DNA of 64,000 nucleotides. It comes from Oscillospiraceae bacterium (GTDB lineage: Bacteria > Bacillota > Clostridia > Oscillospirales > Oscillospiraceae). Below, in pieces: positions 16,480 through 24,549 of this stretch (positions are counted from its first letter, which is position 1; each line of letters starts with the position of its first letter). The stretch is from assembly GCA_009780175.1 (NCBI GenBank), contig WRAO01000004.1:1-64000 (forward strand), in the 5' to 3' direction. The notes beneath the pieces are model-generated. The model was not told where the DNA came from and did no database searches. It saw only the letters and a list, made by a program, of their open reading frames with translations. Position numbers and translations under genes: made by a program.

Positions 16480-18108
16480 CTACAACAGACTTGCTCTGTC
16501 GAGCAAGCGGTAGAGCATCTCTGCGATCTCGCCACGTAAAATCGCGGTTGTGGGCTGGATATTGGACACAAAATCGTCTAAAATCCCCGCATGATAAAGA
16601 AACGCAAGTCCATTCCGCGCCCAAGGCGCTGCCGTGTGAGAATCGCCAAACTGCGCCAAGATATTCTGGACTTCCGCGTCACCAAGCGTCGTGTCCAGCC
16701 CCGCAAGTCGCGCTGCCCGAGCAACCATGACGGCGGCCTCTTGTCTGGTAATCGTGCCGTGCGGATGGAACGTTGTCGCCGAGGTGCCGTTGACGATCTC
16801 ATAATAGAATGCAGTCCCCACCGGGGCGGTAAACCACAGATTCGGGGGGACATCGTAAAACACAGAGGCAGTCCGAGCCGGAAGGCCGAAGGCGCGGGTG
16901 ATAATCGCGGCAAACTCGGCGCGGGTCATGGTTTCGTCCGGGGCAAACACTGTCTCGCTTCTGCCGGTGATGATACCACGGGAGGCAAGTGCCTCTATCG
17001 CCGGACGGCTTGCATGGGGTTGCGCGTCGGCAAATGTCCTGCCGGGGACGAGGACTTCCATCCTTCTGATATCCTGGTGCTTGCCCGGCAATCCAATGGA
17101 TTCAAACGGTGCGAACGAGCAGCGTCGGATTGTGTCGGACATTTGATACAGACTATTTCTCCCCTCTATCGCACGCTGGGCGGCGACGAAACCATATAAG
17201 GCCTGTTCCGTAGACATGAGATTTGTCGCAGACTGTGCATGCGAATGCCGAAACCCGCCGTCTGGATTTCGGAAACTCAGGAGGTTGTCCAGTAGCGTGT
17301 TGCCATGTTTCACGAAACGGGGGTCATCGATGGGAATCCCCAGTTCACCGAGAGCGACGAGCACTTGAACGGTACTCTCAACAGTCGATGCGCCAGCCGA
17401 AAACCCGCCAGGGAATCCGCCATTCGCATCCTGAATGCCCGATAGAAACGAAAGCGCCCGTTCCGTAGCCGCTCGGACTTCCGGGATGTGCTGATAGCGC
17501 GCGAGCGCTTGCAGGGCCATCCCGGTGATATCCGCGTTGCCCGTCGTGCCAACCAAATTCCATCCGCCGTCCGGCAACTGTTGTCGTAAGATTTCCGCGA
17601 TATACAGCCCCCGTGTCGCCTGTGTTTGCGCAGCTTGATTTGCCGGAATGGAATACCCCAAACTGTCTAGGGCCAGAAGGGCGAAAATCGGACCGTTAAT
17701 GCCCTGCCAGATTGTCCGCTCAAAATCGCCAAGCGGTGCGGTAAGGTCAAAGCCCGCGACATTGCGCGGATCAAATCCCGCCGCCGTAAGTCCGAGGATG
17801 ACGCGGGAATATTCCGAAAACCGCCTCTCATCCAAAACGCCATTACGCGCTCTGAGATACTGCTCGACGCGCCTATGATACGCCTCAAAAAACGAATCTG
17901 GTACATGCTGACCGCTCCGCGCAAGGCCAAGTACGAACCATTCCCCGCCGACCGAGCCGACCTCCGGCTCAGACACGGTTCGCAGTAGAAACTCCACCGT
18001 GTCGGCGATGATGGTTTCCAATTCAGAACTGGCGGCCGCTACTGCGGGCGCGGCAAACAAACCGAATAGCAGTACAATCGCCAGAAGAACAGATAAACCT
18101 CTACGCAT
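16480..18108 (-). CDS. Secreted alpha/alpha-toroid protein with SLH domains
   Basis: A 542-residue surface protein. After a signal peptide (1-25) comes an alpha/alpha-toroid of the prenyltransferase/squalene-cyclase repeat type (about 30-320), shown by repeats such as QLPDGGW, QDANGGF and RNPDGGF. Three SLH domains (about 360-540) would fix it to the secondary cell-wall polymer. No catalytic Asp motif of true cyclases is evident, so a binding role is likelier. In transcobalamin and intrinsic factor the same toroid fold forms half of the vitamin site. The ATG at 18108 follows AGGGGG and overlaps the upstream gene by 8 bp. Confidence 0.82.
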   Translation of the reverse strand: MRRGLSVLLAIVLLFGLFAAPAVAAASSELETIIADTVEFLLRTVSEPEVGSVGGEWFVLGLARSGQHVPDSFFEAYHRRVEQYLRARNGVLDERRFSEYSRVILGLTAAGFDPRNVAGFDLTAPLGDFERTIWQGINGPIFALLALDSLGYSIPANQAAQTQATRGLYIAEILRQQLPDGGWNLVGTTGNADITGMALQALARYQHIPEVRAATERALSFLSGIQDANGGFPGGFSAGASTVESTVQVLVALGELGIPIDDPRFVKHGNTLLDNLLSFRNPDGGFRHSHAQSATNLMSTEQALYGFVAAQRAIEGRNSLYQMSDTIRRCSFAPFESIGLPGKHQDIRRMEVLVPGRTFADAQPHASRPAIEALASRGIITGRSETVFAPDETMTRAEFAAIITRAFGLPARTASVFYDVPPNLWFTAPVGTAFYYEIVNGTSATTFHPHGTITRQEAAVMVARAARLAGLDTTLGDAEVQNILAQFGDSHTAAPWARNGLAFLYHAGILDDFVSNIQPTTAILRGEIAEMLYRLLDRASLL

Positions 18109-20224
18109 CAATCATGCCCCCTGCGATATTCTCAATGAAACGGTACAAAAGTGCCGCAGATTCCGCGCGGGTAGCGTTCCCGGCAGGCGCGATCGCTGTC
18201 GGTGTCCGCCCGTTGATAAGACCGTTTGCATTGGCCCATTGCATAGCGTCAACAGCCCAGCCGGATATCATATCCGCGTCATGAAAATCGGCGACGAAGG
18301 AACCGTTGGTAATCTCAAGGTCTTGATATGCCGCGAAGTTTTTGAAAATCACGGCAAGCTGTTCGCGGGTAACATAGTCGCCTGGTCCGAACCGTCCGTC
18401 ACCGAAGCCTTGGGCAATCCCGTTTACACTCGCCCAAGCGATGGCATCCGAATACCAGCGCCCGGAGGCTACGTCGCCGAAATCGCTATCGCCCGCCGCA
18501 GTTGGCTCCTCCGCAAGCCGCCACAAGATCGTGACGATCATGCCGCGCGTGAGGTTTGTGTGCGGCGAAAATTGCCCTGGCGCTGTGCCGACTTTCAGTC
18601 CCTGCTCATAGACAAACCGTACATAGTCGAAATACCAGCTATAATAAGCGACATCGGCAAAAGGGTTGTCCCACGCTTCGGGGACTGGTGGTGGAGGCGG
18701 GCCGAATCCGCCGCCGATATCATGACCAAGGTCGCGAGTAAACAGCCATGCAACGCTGTCTCCAGCTTGTAACACAAGCGTATCAGCAGACGTGGCGGGA
18801 AATTGACCATTCACCCGGAACATCCAGCCAGACCCCGGGCCGCCGTCAAACTCGGCGACTCCGGCGATGGAGTACACATAGACGCCCATCGCCGTAGACC
18901 GCGAACCAATCGCAAGCGCTGTTCTGTGCAGAAGGCTATAAGCCGTCTCGCCGGGATCTAAGTAAAAGCTCCCCGAAAACAGAGCAGGCCCCCCTGGATC
19001 GGTAACGCTGATAGAAGCCCGCGCCGGAGGGGGAGGGGGAGCCGTGGCAAGCTGAAGCGCATTGATTGCCGTCCGCAAATTGTTCGTCGCCGTGTCAATC
19101 GGGCCTTGCAAAATGGCAATATCGCGGACATTCCGTGCCGCCGTCAAAGCTGTTTGCATCGCCGCCCAAGTCGCGACAGTATAGTTGGCCTGCGTCCGTC
19201 CCTCCGCCCGCGCAATTTCCGCGAGCAGACCAGTCAAATCCACATTCTCAAGCGGAATAGTAACGGTAGGCCAGGGGATCGGATTTTGTAGGTTGGTAAA
19301 AATATTCGACTCAAGACCGATAGAGGCCAGACCAAGCCACCCTTGCCACGGATCGCCGCCAATGATTGTACCGTTGGGAGCAATAAACTCCATCATCGCA
19401 TGAACCGGGGTCCTGGTTATATCGCCGTCAACCGTCCAGTCAAGCGGACATTCCCCCATTGCGGCGATTGCTTGGATGACATGTGAGGTTGTTTCCCAAC
19501 CTGGAACACCCATGCCCATCGCTTCAAAAGCGCCGCAAGGAAGCTGCTGGGTTTTGAGAAAGGCTCGCGCTTGCGCGATTGCGCCAGCAACGCGGGGGTC
19601 TGAGGCGGAAAAAGGCTGTAAAATTGTAATCAGCAACGCGGTGTCTTCTGTGGGGTATCCCCATGCCGTGCCAAACCCCCACATATCAAAATACCCTGAA
19701 GTTCCCTGCATATCCAACAGCGTATCAAGGACAGCAGTGTTAATCTCATTTAAGGCATCTGCGGCAGTGAGCGCGTAAAAAATCCGCACATTCACGAAAG
19801 CGCCCCAGCCAGCGACATTTAAGGGGTCAGCATGATTTTGGTTGATAAGGGAGACTAATTCATCAATGATATCTCGCCCCCCATGCTTCCGCGGGTCTTC
19901 CTCCATAGCGATCATACTGATCGCGCGCTCGGCCCAAGTGGAGGCATTAAACATGGTTAGATTCGCTGGCATAGCCGGAATGGTGGGGAGGGTAAAGTCA
20001 TCTAAATCAGCGCCTACAGTAGCGAGCATAACCAGCTGGTGCCATTGTAATGGCGTAGTAGTAGAAAAGTTGCCAATCACGGAATCTACAACCGCTCTGT
20101 TCGAAGTAGGCCCCGCAAACGGAACAGCCTCCTCCGCAAACGCGGCAGGGACGAATACCCCCGTCGCCAAAATCAGCGCAAGTAACAGGGCAAACAACCT
20201 CGTCGTAATTCTGGTCTGTCTCAT
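18101..20224 (-). CDS. Surface protein: alpha/alpha-toroid + DUF4430 + SLH (transcobalamin-like)
   Basis: A 707-residue secreted protein, first gene of the riboswitch operon. Signal peptide 1-30; alpha/alpha-toroid about 45-330; a three-helix FIVAR-like spacer about 340-395 (LLAEIARAEGRTQANYT..); DUF4430 about 400-505, ending in DLGHDIGGGFG; Pro-rich hinge; three SLH domains about 520-700. Toroid plus DUF4430 in one chain is the domain layout of vertebrate cobalamin carriers, which clamp the vitamin between the two. With the riboswitch and ECF genes this suggests a wall-bound cobalamin receptor. AAAGGA precedes the ATG. Function is inferred, not shown. Confidence 0.85.
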   Translation of the reverse strand: MRQTRITTRLFALLLALILATGVFVPAAFAEEAVPFAGPTSNRAVVDSVIGNFSTTTPLQWHQLVMLATVGADLDDFTLPTIPAMPANLTMFNASTWAERAISMIAMEEDPRKHGGRDIIDELVSLINQNHADPLNVAGWGAFVNVRIFYALTAADALNEINTAVLDTLLDMQGTSGYFDMWGFGTAWGYPTEDTALLITILQPFSASDPRVAGAIAQARAFLKTQQLPCGAFEAMGMGVPGWETTSHVIQAIAAMGECPLDWTVDGDITRTPVHAMMEFIAPNGTIIGGDPWQGWLGLASIGLESNIFTNLQNPIPWPTVTIPLENVDLTGLLAEIARAEGRTQANYTVATWAAMQTALTAARNVRDIAILQGPIDTATNNLRTAINALQLATAPPPPPARASISVTDPGGPALFSGSFYLDPGETAYSLLHRTALAIGSRSTAMGVYVYSIAGVAEFDGGPGSGWMFRVNGQFPATSADTLVLQAGDSVAWLFTRDLGHDIGGGFGPPPPPVPEAWDNPFADVAYYSWYFDYVRFVYEQGLKVGTAPGQFSPHTNLTRGMIVTILWRLAEEPTAAGDSDFGDVASGRWYSDAIAWASVNGIAQGFGDGRFGPGDYVTREQLAVIFKNFAAYQDLEITNGSFVADFHDADMISGWAVDAMQWANANGLINGRTPTAIAPAGNATRAESAALLYRFIENIAGGMIDA

Positions 20225-20253
20225 ACTACCATTCCTTTCTCAATCCCCAAAAT

Positions 20254-20286
20254 GAAAAACACGCCCCGTCGAATGGCGACGAAACG
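20254..20286 (-). terminator. Riboswitch expression-platform terminator
   Basis: Read on the minus strand, a 10-bp stem (CGTTTCGTCG with CGACGGGGCG, three G-U pairs) closes a CCATT loop and is followed by TGTTTTTC. It lies between the cobalamin aptamer and the first gene, 38 bp before the ATG, so ligand binding probably controls transcription termination. Confidence 0.65.
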
Positions 20287-20358
20287 TGAGAACATACACG
20301 TGCAAAACACACGCATATACAACACATCGCTCCGTCCGGGGAAGCCAGTGGACTTTTA

Positions 20359-20485
20359 GATGTATCACAGCGTATCTGACTTATCGGCAACGGCTCTCGC
20401 CATGCCGCATCACAGTGACCCGCTCGCAGGGATTCTCACCCTATTCCGCAATCTCGCCAAGATTTTCCTTGGCGTGTGATACATC
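20359..20485 (-). ncRNA. Cobalamin riboswitch aptamer
   Basis: On the minus strand a perfect 11-bp P1 helix (GATGTATCACA / TGTGATACATC) encloses the conserved core: GGTGAGAATCCC (20440-20429), GCGGGTCACTGTGA (20423-20410) and AAGTCAGATACG (20382-20371), the last being the B12-box region. These match the cobalamin family consensus elements in order. Promoter boxes lie just upstream and a terminator hairpin lies downstream. Cobalamin should switch the following surface-protein/ECF operon off. Confidence 0.9.
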
Positions 20486-20502
20486 TTATTTACTTTGTTG
20501 CG

Positions 20503-20531
20503 ATTGTAGCATAGGCTGATGTGCTTGTCAA
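20503..20531 (-). promoter_or_regulatory. Promoter of the cobalamin operon
   Basis: On the minus strand TTGACA (20531-20526), 17-bp spacer, TACAAT (20508-20503). Transcription would begin about 10 bp before the riboswitch P1 helix. Confidence 0.85.
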
Positions 20532-20707
20532 TTTTTGGGAGCTAGTTCCTCTTGCCCGCCAACGAAATATGTAAAATCTACGTGAGTTTTATGTGAATTA
20601 AACTTGACAAAAGTTAGCAGGACGGGCAAAATTTGAATAAGGCAACATAACACTATAACCTTAAAGTGGAAATAGACAGGTATCGATGAAACAACTGAGG
20701 TAGATCA

Positions 20708-21390
20708 ATGAGAAAGTGTCTTTGCATTCTTTTATCAATCATACTCTTGATTGTAACCGTCAGCCCGGTCGCGCTCGTACAGCCTCAAGCAGATGTGCCA
20801 GACACGCAAGCGGCGGACAGCGCCCCTTCGCCAACGACGATTGGTACCGGCTTCACAACGTAATCGCCCATGATTGGACTGTAGAGACGATCGTCATCCA
20901 CCCATCCGGCACAGCAACGGAGGGGATCGTTGGCACGGTGTTCAACCTCGTCGTAACCGACGGAAATATCGTTGATACAACGCTCGTCCCCACCATAGAG
21001 GGCAACATAGTAGCAGATATGATAATCGTAGCGCGCCCGCTCACGATTGTGGCAGCCCCGGGTACGGATATTGTGCTGCAAATGGCAGATGTAAGCCCTC
21101 GCTTCCAGGGCCTGCCGGACGGTACATTCCAACCAAGCCGCGTGATTACCCGCGCGGAACTCATAGTGATCGTGGCGCGCTATATGAATATCACTCCCTC
21201 AAGCGCGGCGCCCCAGTTCAGCGATATTTCCGGGAATTGGGCGGAGGACTATATCAGCGCCGCGGCCAGACAGGGCTGGGTGCAAAGCGCCAACGGGCTA
21301 GAGGGACTGTTTCGTCCCAACCAGCCGATCACCAGAGCGCCCTTGGCACCTGTTGGAGCGACCAGACGCAAGACCGGGAGATATTTTTAG
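20708..21390 (+). pseudogene. Frameshifted SLH-domain protein
   Basis: The ATG at 20708 (GAGGT upstream) opens a 51-residue frame that starts with a good signal peptide (MRKCLCILLSIILLIVTVS..) and stops at 20863. The downstream protein continues in a different frame from about 20800 to 21390 and includes two SLH domains (FQGLPDGTFQPSRVITRAEL.. and the FSDISGNWAEDYIS region). A third SLH repeat begins (NQPITRA) but breaks off into unrelated sequence. So the gene has at least one internal frameshift and a damaged C-terminus. A TTGACA/CAAAAT pair (20604-20632) could be its old promoter. A sequencing error at the first shift cannot be excluded. Confidence 0.65.
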
Positions 21391-21424
21391 AACGCCATAA
21401 GCGCACCGTCCAAATATCCAATCC

Positions 21425-21453
21425 TTGTTTTGCAAATGGCGATTTGCTATAAT
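21425..21453 (+). promoter_or_regulatory. Promoter of the CapA-like gene
   Basis: TTGTTT (21425-21430), 17-bp spacer, TATAAT (21448-21453); the start codon lies 92 bp downstream. Confidence 0.65.
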
Positions 21454-21544
21454 CGATATATACAAGATGTTTAATAGACGCCTTACAGTTGCACAATAAG
21501 CAGTAGAGCGAATCAATGCGTCTATCAGACACGGGAGGGGTCGT

Positions 21545-23014
21545 ATGAGCCAGACACCCAGAATAACCTGTAAGCACTGTGACCGGACTTATTCCGAACT
21601 CAAATACAGATGCCCCTATTGCGGCGCACACCGCAGCGAAGACGGTCAACACGTAGCGGAAGCGAGCAATAAAACTGCAAGAAGAGTCATCAGCCTATTG
21701 CTTTTCGCGGCCTTGGCAATCGGCGCCGTCAGCATGGCCGTGCTCGGCCTGGGCGATGATCTCGCAAGCGCGTCGCTCAGCAACCCGCCCGGTATTTCGC
21801 AGGCGCAGGGCGAGGATACCGAGGCCGGCGTCCAAGCCGACCTTCCGCCCGTAGAACCGGAACCTGAGCCAGAACCAGTTGAAATCAGAATCCAATTCGC
21901 CGGAGATGTGCTGATGCACAGCGGCTTCGGCATCGTCGACGTCGCCTGGATCGGTCAGAATGCATATGGGGAGAATATGTATGACTTCAAACCCTACCTG
22001 CGAGACATCAGTCCCTTTGTAGACGGCGACCTCGCGATTATCAACATGGAAACCCCGGTAGACGCATTGGGCGGAAACCAAGGCATTTCAACCTTCCCGT
22101 TGTTCAACGTCCCCTTTGAAATCCTGCCAGCCTTGCAATACGCAGGCTTCAACCACCTAATCAGCGCCAACAACCACTCCTTCGACAGAGGATGGACCGG
22201 GCTCATCAACACCGTGTACAGCTTCGAGCGCGCGGGCATCAGCCACACCGGAATGAGTGTGGACGAAGAAGCCTTCAACACCCCCACGATTCTCGATGTA
22301 AACGGCATCCAAGTCGGAATCATCGCCTATACCGACTCTGCAAACGGCCTGGAATTCCTCATCCCAGACTATGCGCTCCCCTGGGCCGTGCGCCGCTTCC
22401 GCTCCCATGTCATGGACGACGTCCCGGCGATGGCCGCCGACATAGCCGCCCTGCGCGCAGCAGGTGCGGAAGTAGTCATCGTTGCCCTGCACTGGGGCGC
22501 GGAATATGTAGACGCCCCCACGGAGATGCAACGCCAAATCGCCAGAGCCCTCAGCGACGCAGGCGCAGACGTGATTATGGGAAAACACTCACACACCGTC
22601 CAGCCCCTAGAATGGCACTACCGCGAAGACGGCACGCGCGCCCTAATCATCTACTCCCTCGGCAATTTCCTGGCCGATCAAACCAGACTAACCCCACCCT
22701 CCGTCGCCGATCAGATCAATTCCAGCTTCGGTAGAACCCAGTTCGGTATGTTAGTGAGCCTACAGATAGTAAGAGAGCCAAACGGCGAAATCCGGCTAAC
22801 GCACGCAGACGTACTACCCACATTATGTATGAGAGATTTCGCCGGCAACACCCTCTTCACCGCCAATGCCGTAAGCGTATTACCGATCATAAATGGCGAA
22901 CTGCCAGCCTTCGTAGTCGCCGAAGACCTCCGCCTTTGGGGCAGACACGCATATGCGCATGTAGTAAGAGTCGTCGGAGAAGAATGGATCGCCCAAAACT
23001 CGCACGTTCAATAG
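21545..23014 (+). CDS. CapA-family (poly-gamma-glutamate capsule-type) metallophosphatase with zinc ribbon
   Basis: A 489-residue protein. Residues 5-33 are a zinc ribbon (CKHCDRTY..CPYCGAH), residues about 45-68 a membrane helix, then an acidic/Pro linker and an extracytoplasmic CapA domain (about 115-410). The calcineurin-like core is visible: FAGDVLMH, INMETP, SANNHSFDRG, ALHWGAEY and MGKHSHTVQPLE. CapA proteins take part in capsule or gamma-polyglutamate handling, but no capB/capC lies nearby, so the substrate is open. A cytoplasmic zinc ribbon in front of the membrane helix is an uncommon addition. GGGAGGGG lies 5 bp before the ATG. Confidence 0.85.
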   Translation: MSQTPRITCKHCDRTYSELKYRCPYCGAHRSEDGQHVAEASNKTARRVISLLLFAALAIGAVSMAVLGLGDDLASASLSNPPGISQAQGEDTEAGVQADLPPVEPEPEPEPVEIRIQFAGDVLMHSGFGIVDVAWIGQNAYGENMYDFKPYLRDISPFVDGDLAIINMETPVDALGGNQGISTFPLFNVPFEILPALQYAGFNHLISANNHSFDRGWTGLINTVYSFERAGISHTGMSVDEEAFNTPTILDVNGIQVGIIAYTDSANGLEFLIPDYALPWAVRRFRSHVMDDVPAMAADIAALRAAGAEVVIVALHWGAEYVDAPTEMQRQIARALSDAGADVIMGKHSHTVQPLEWHYREDGTRALIIYSLGNFLADQTRLTPPSVADQINSSFGRTQFGMLVSLQIVREPNGEIRLTHADVLPTLCMRDFAGNTLFTANAVSVLPIINGELPAFVVAEDLRLWGRHAYAHVVRVVGEEWIAQNSHVQ

Positions 23015-23021
23015 CCAATAA

Positions 23022-23055
23022 AAAAGAAACGTCTGCGCAAGCAGACGTTTCTTTT
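23022..23055. terminator. Bidirectional intrinsic terminator
   Basis: A 15-bp perfect stem AAAAGAAACGTCTGC / GCAGACGTTTCTTTT with a GCAA tetraloop lies between the convergent CapA-like and uxaA genes; A and T runs on both sides let it serve both strands. Confidence 0.93.
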
Positions 23056-23057
23056 GC

Positions 23058-24539
23058 CTATAATGTCACGCCAGTCTTAAAAATAGTAAACTCCCGCGCG
23101 CCAAGCATCTCATTTTTAGACCGACACTCCCCAGAGGCCAAGGCGCGGACAAACGTATAGAGCTCATCCCGCAATTCGCCCATCGGCGTCCCATTGAGCA
23201 GCGGCCCGGCATCAAAGTCAATCCAAGCACGTTTCTTCTCGAAGAGAGCCGTGTTACTAGAAATCTTCACCGTTGGCACAGGCGCGCCAAACGGCGTACC
23301 CAGACCCGTCGTAAACAGGATCAAATGCGCACCACTGGCCGTCATATTACTGATCGAAACCAGATCATTCCCAGGACCCGAAAGCAGATTAAGCCCTTTC
23401 ATGCACACAGGCTCCGCATAGCCCAAGACATCCGTCACATCAGAGCAACCGCCCTTTTGAATACAACCCAAGCTCTTATCTTCCAAGGTAGATATCCCAC
23501 CCGCCTTGTTGCCCGGAGAAGGATTTTCATAAATCGCCTGCCCGCTCTCGATGAAATAAGTCTTAAAGTCATTGATGAGCGCAACGGTTTTATCGAACAG
23601 CTCCGGAGTCCGGCAACGATTCATCAAAATCGTCTCCGCCCCAAACATTTCCGGCACCTCGGTCAAAATCGCTGACCCACCTTCCGAGATGAGCCGATCG
23701 GTAAACGCCCCCACCAGCGGGTTCGCCGTAATCCCCGAAAATCCGTCAGACCCGCCGCATTTGAGCCCCACGATCAACTCACTCATAGGCACAGGCTCCC
23801 GCTGAGCTTGACCGGCAAACGCGATAAGTTCCTGCAAAAGACCAAGACCAGCCTCCAACTCATCAGAGACATCCTGGCAGACAAGAAACTTCACCCGATT
23901 AGGGTCATAGGCCCCAAGCATTTCTCGCATATCTTCGACAGAGTTATTCTCACAGCCAAGGCCTAGCACTAAAACGCCACCGGCGTTCGGATGCTGAATC
24001 AATCCCGCAAGCACGCGGCGCGTGTTCTCATGGTCCGCCCCGAGCTGCGAACAGCCATACGGGTGAGGAAAAGCATATACGCCGCCAATCTCCTCCGCCA
24101 CAAACGCCTGCGCTGCCTTCTGGAGTAACGAGGCCTGAATATTCACACAGCCCACCGTCGGTACGATCCAGATCTCGTTGCGTATCCCCACCTTGCCGTC
24201 AGAGCGCCGATATCCCATAAATATACCCGACGTCTCCGGAGAGAAAGGAGCATGCCGGGGATTGTAGCTGTATTCCAACAGATTTTCAAGCCCCGTCTTC
24301 AGGTTGTGGACATGGACAGTCTGCCCCGGCATAATATCGCAGATAGCATGCCCGATGGGGTTTCCATATTTCACCACGACGTCACCCGCGGCAATAGGCA
24401 CAAGCGCAACCTTATAGCCAGCAGCCACCGGCTCAGCGACCGTGAGCGGCACACCCTCCACCGAGACAACCTCACCCGCCTCAATTGCAGTGAGCGCCAC
24501 CACCACCGTATCAGCCGGATGGATTTTGAGCAGCTTCAT
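23058..24539 (-). CDS. uxaA: Altronate dehydratase
   Basis: A 493-residue enzyme dehydrating D-altronate to 2-keto-3-deoxygluconate, the last galacturonate-specific step. The small N-terminal SAF domain (about 1-90) and the large catalytic domain (about 105-493; GYRRSDGKVGIRNEIWI, HPYGCSQLG, GLKCGGSDGFSGITANP) are both present and full length. The ATG at 24539 is chosen over a GTG nine bases upstream because GAGGTGGGG is correctly spaced for it. It lies 10 bp after uxaB in one operon. Confidence 0.94.
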   Translation of the reverse strand: MKLLKIHPADTVVVALTAIEAGEVVSVEGVPLTVAEPVAAGYKVALVPIAAGDVVVKYGNPIGHAICDIMPGQTVHVHNLKTGLENLLEYSYNPRHAPFSPETSGIFMGYRRSDGKVGIRNEIWIVPTVGCVNIQASLLQKAAQAFVAEEIGGVYAFPHPYGCSQLGADHENTRRVLAGLIQHPNAGGVLVLGLGCENNSVEDMREMLGAYDPNRVKFLVCQDVSDELEAGLGLLQELIAFAGQAQREPVPMSELIVGLKCGGSDGFSGITANPLVGAFTDRLISEGGSAILTEVPEMFGAETILMNRCRTPELFDKTVALINDFKTYFIESGQAIYENPSPGNKAGGISTLEDKSLGCIQKGGCSDVTDVLGYAEPVCMKGLNLLSGPGNDLVSISNMTASGAHLILFTTGLGTPFGAPVPTVKISSNTALFEKKRAWIDFDAGPLLNGTPMGELRDELYTFVRALASGECRSKNEMLGAREFTIFKTGVTL

Positions 24540-24549
24540 ATGCCCCACC

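Noticed and set aside
16480-20224. Functional terpene/squalene cyclases
   Set aside because: The toroid repeats are present, but no catalytic Asp-rich motif is seen, the proteins are secreted and wall-bound, and the operon context is cobalamin uptake.
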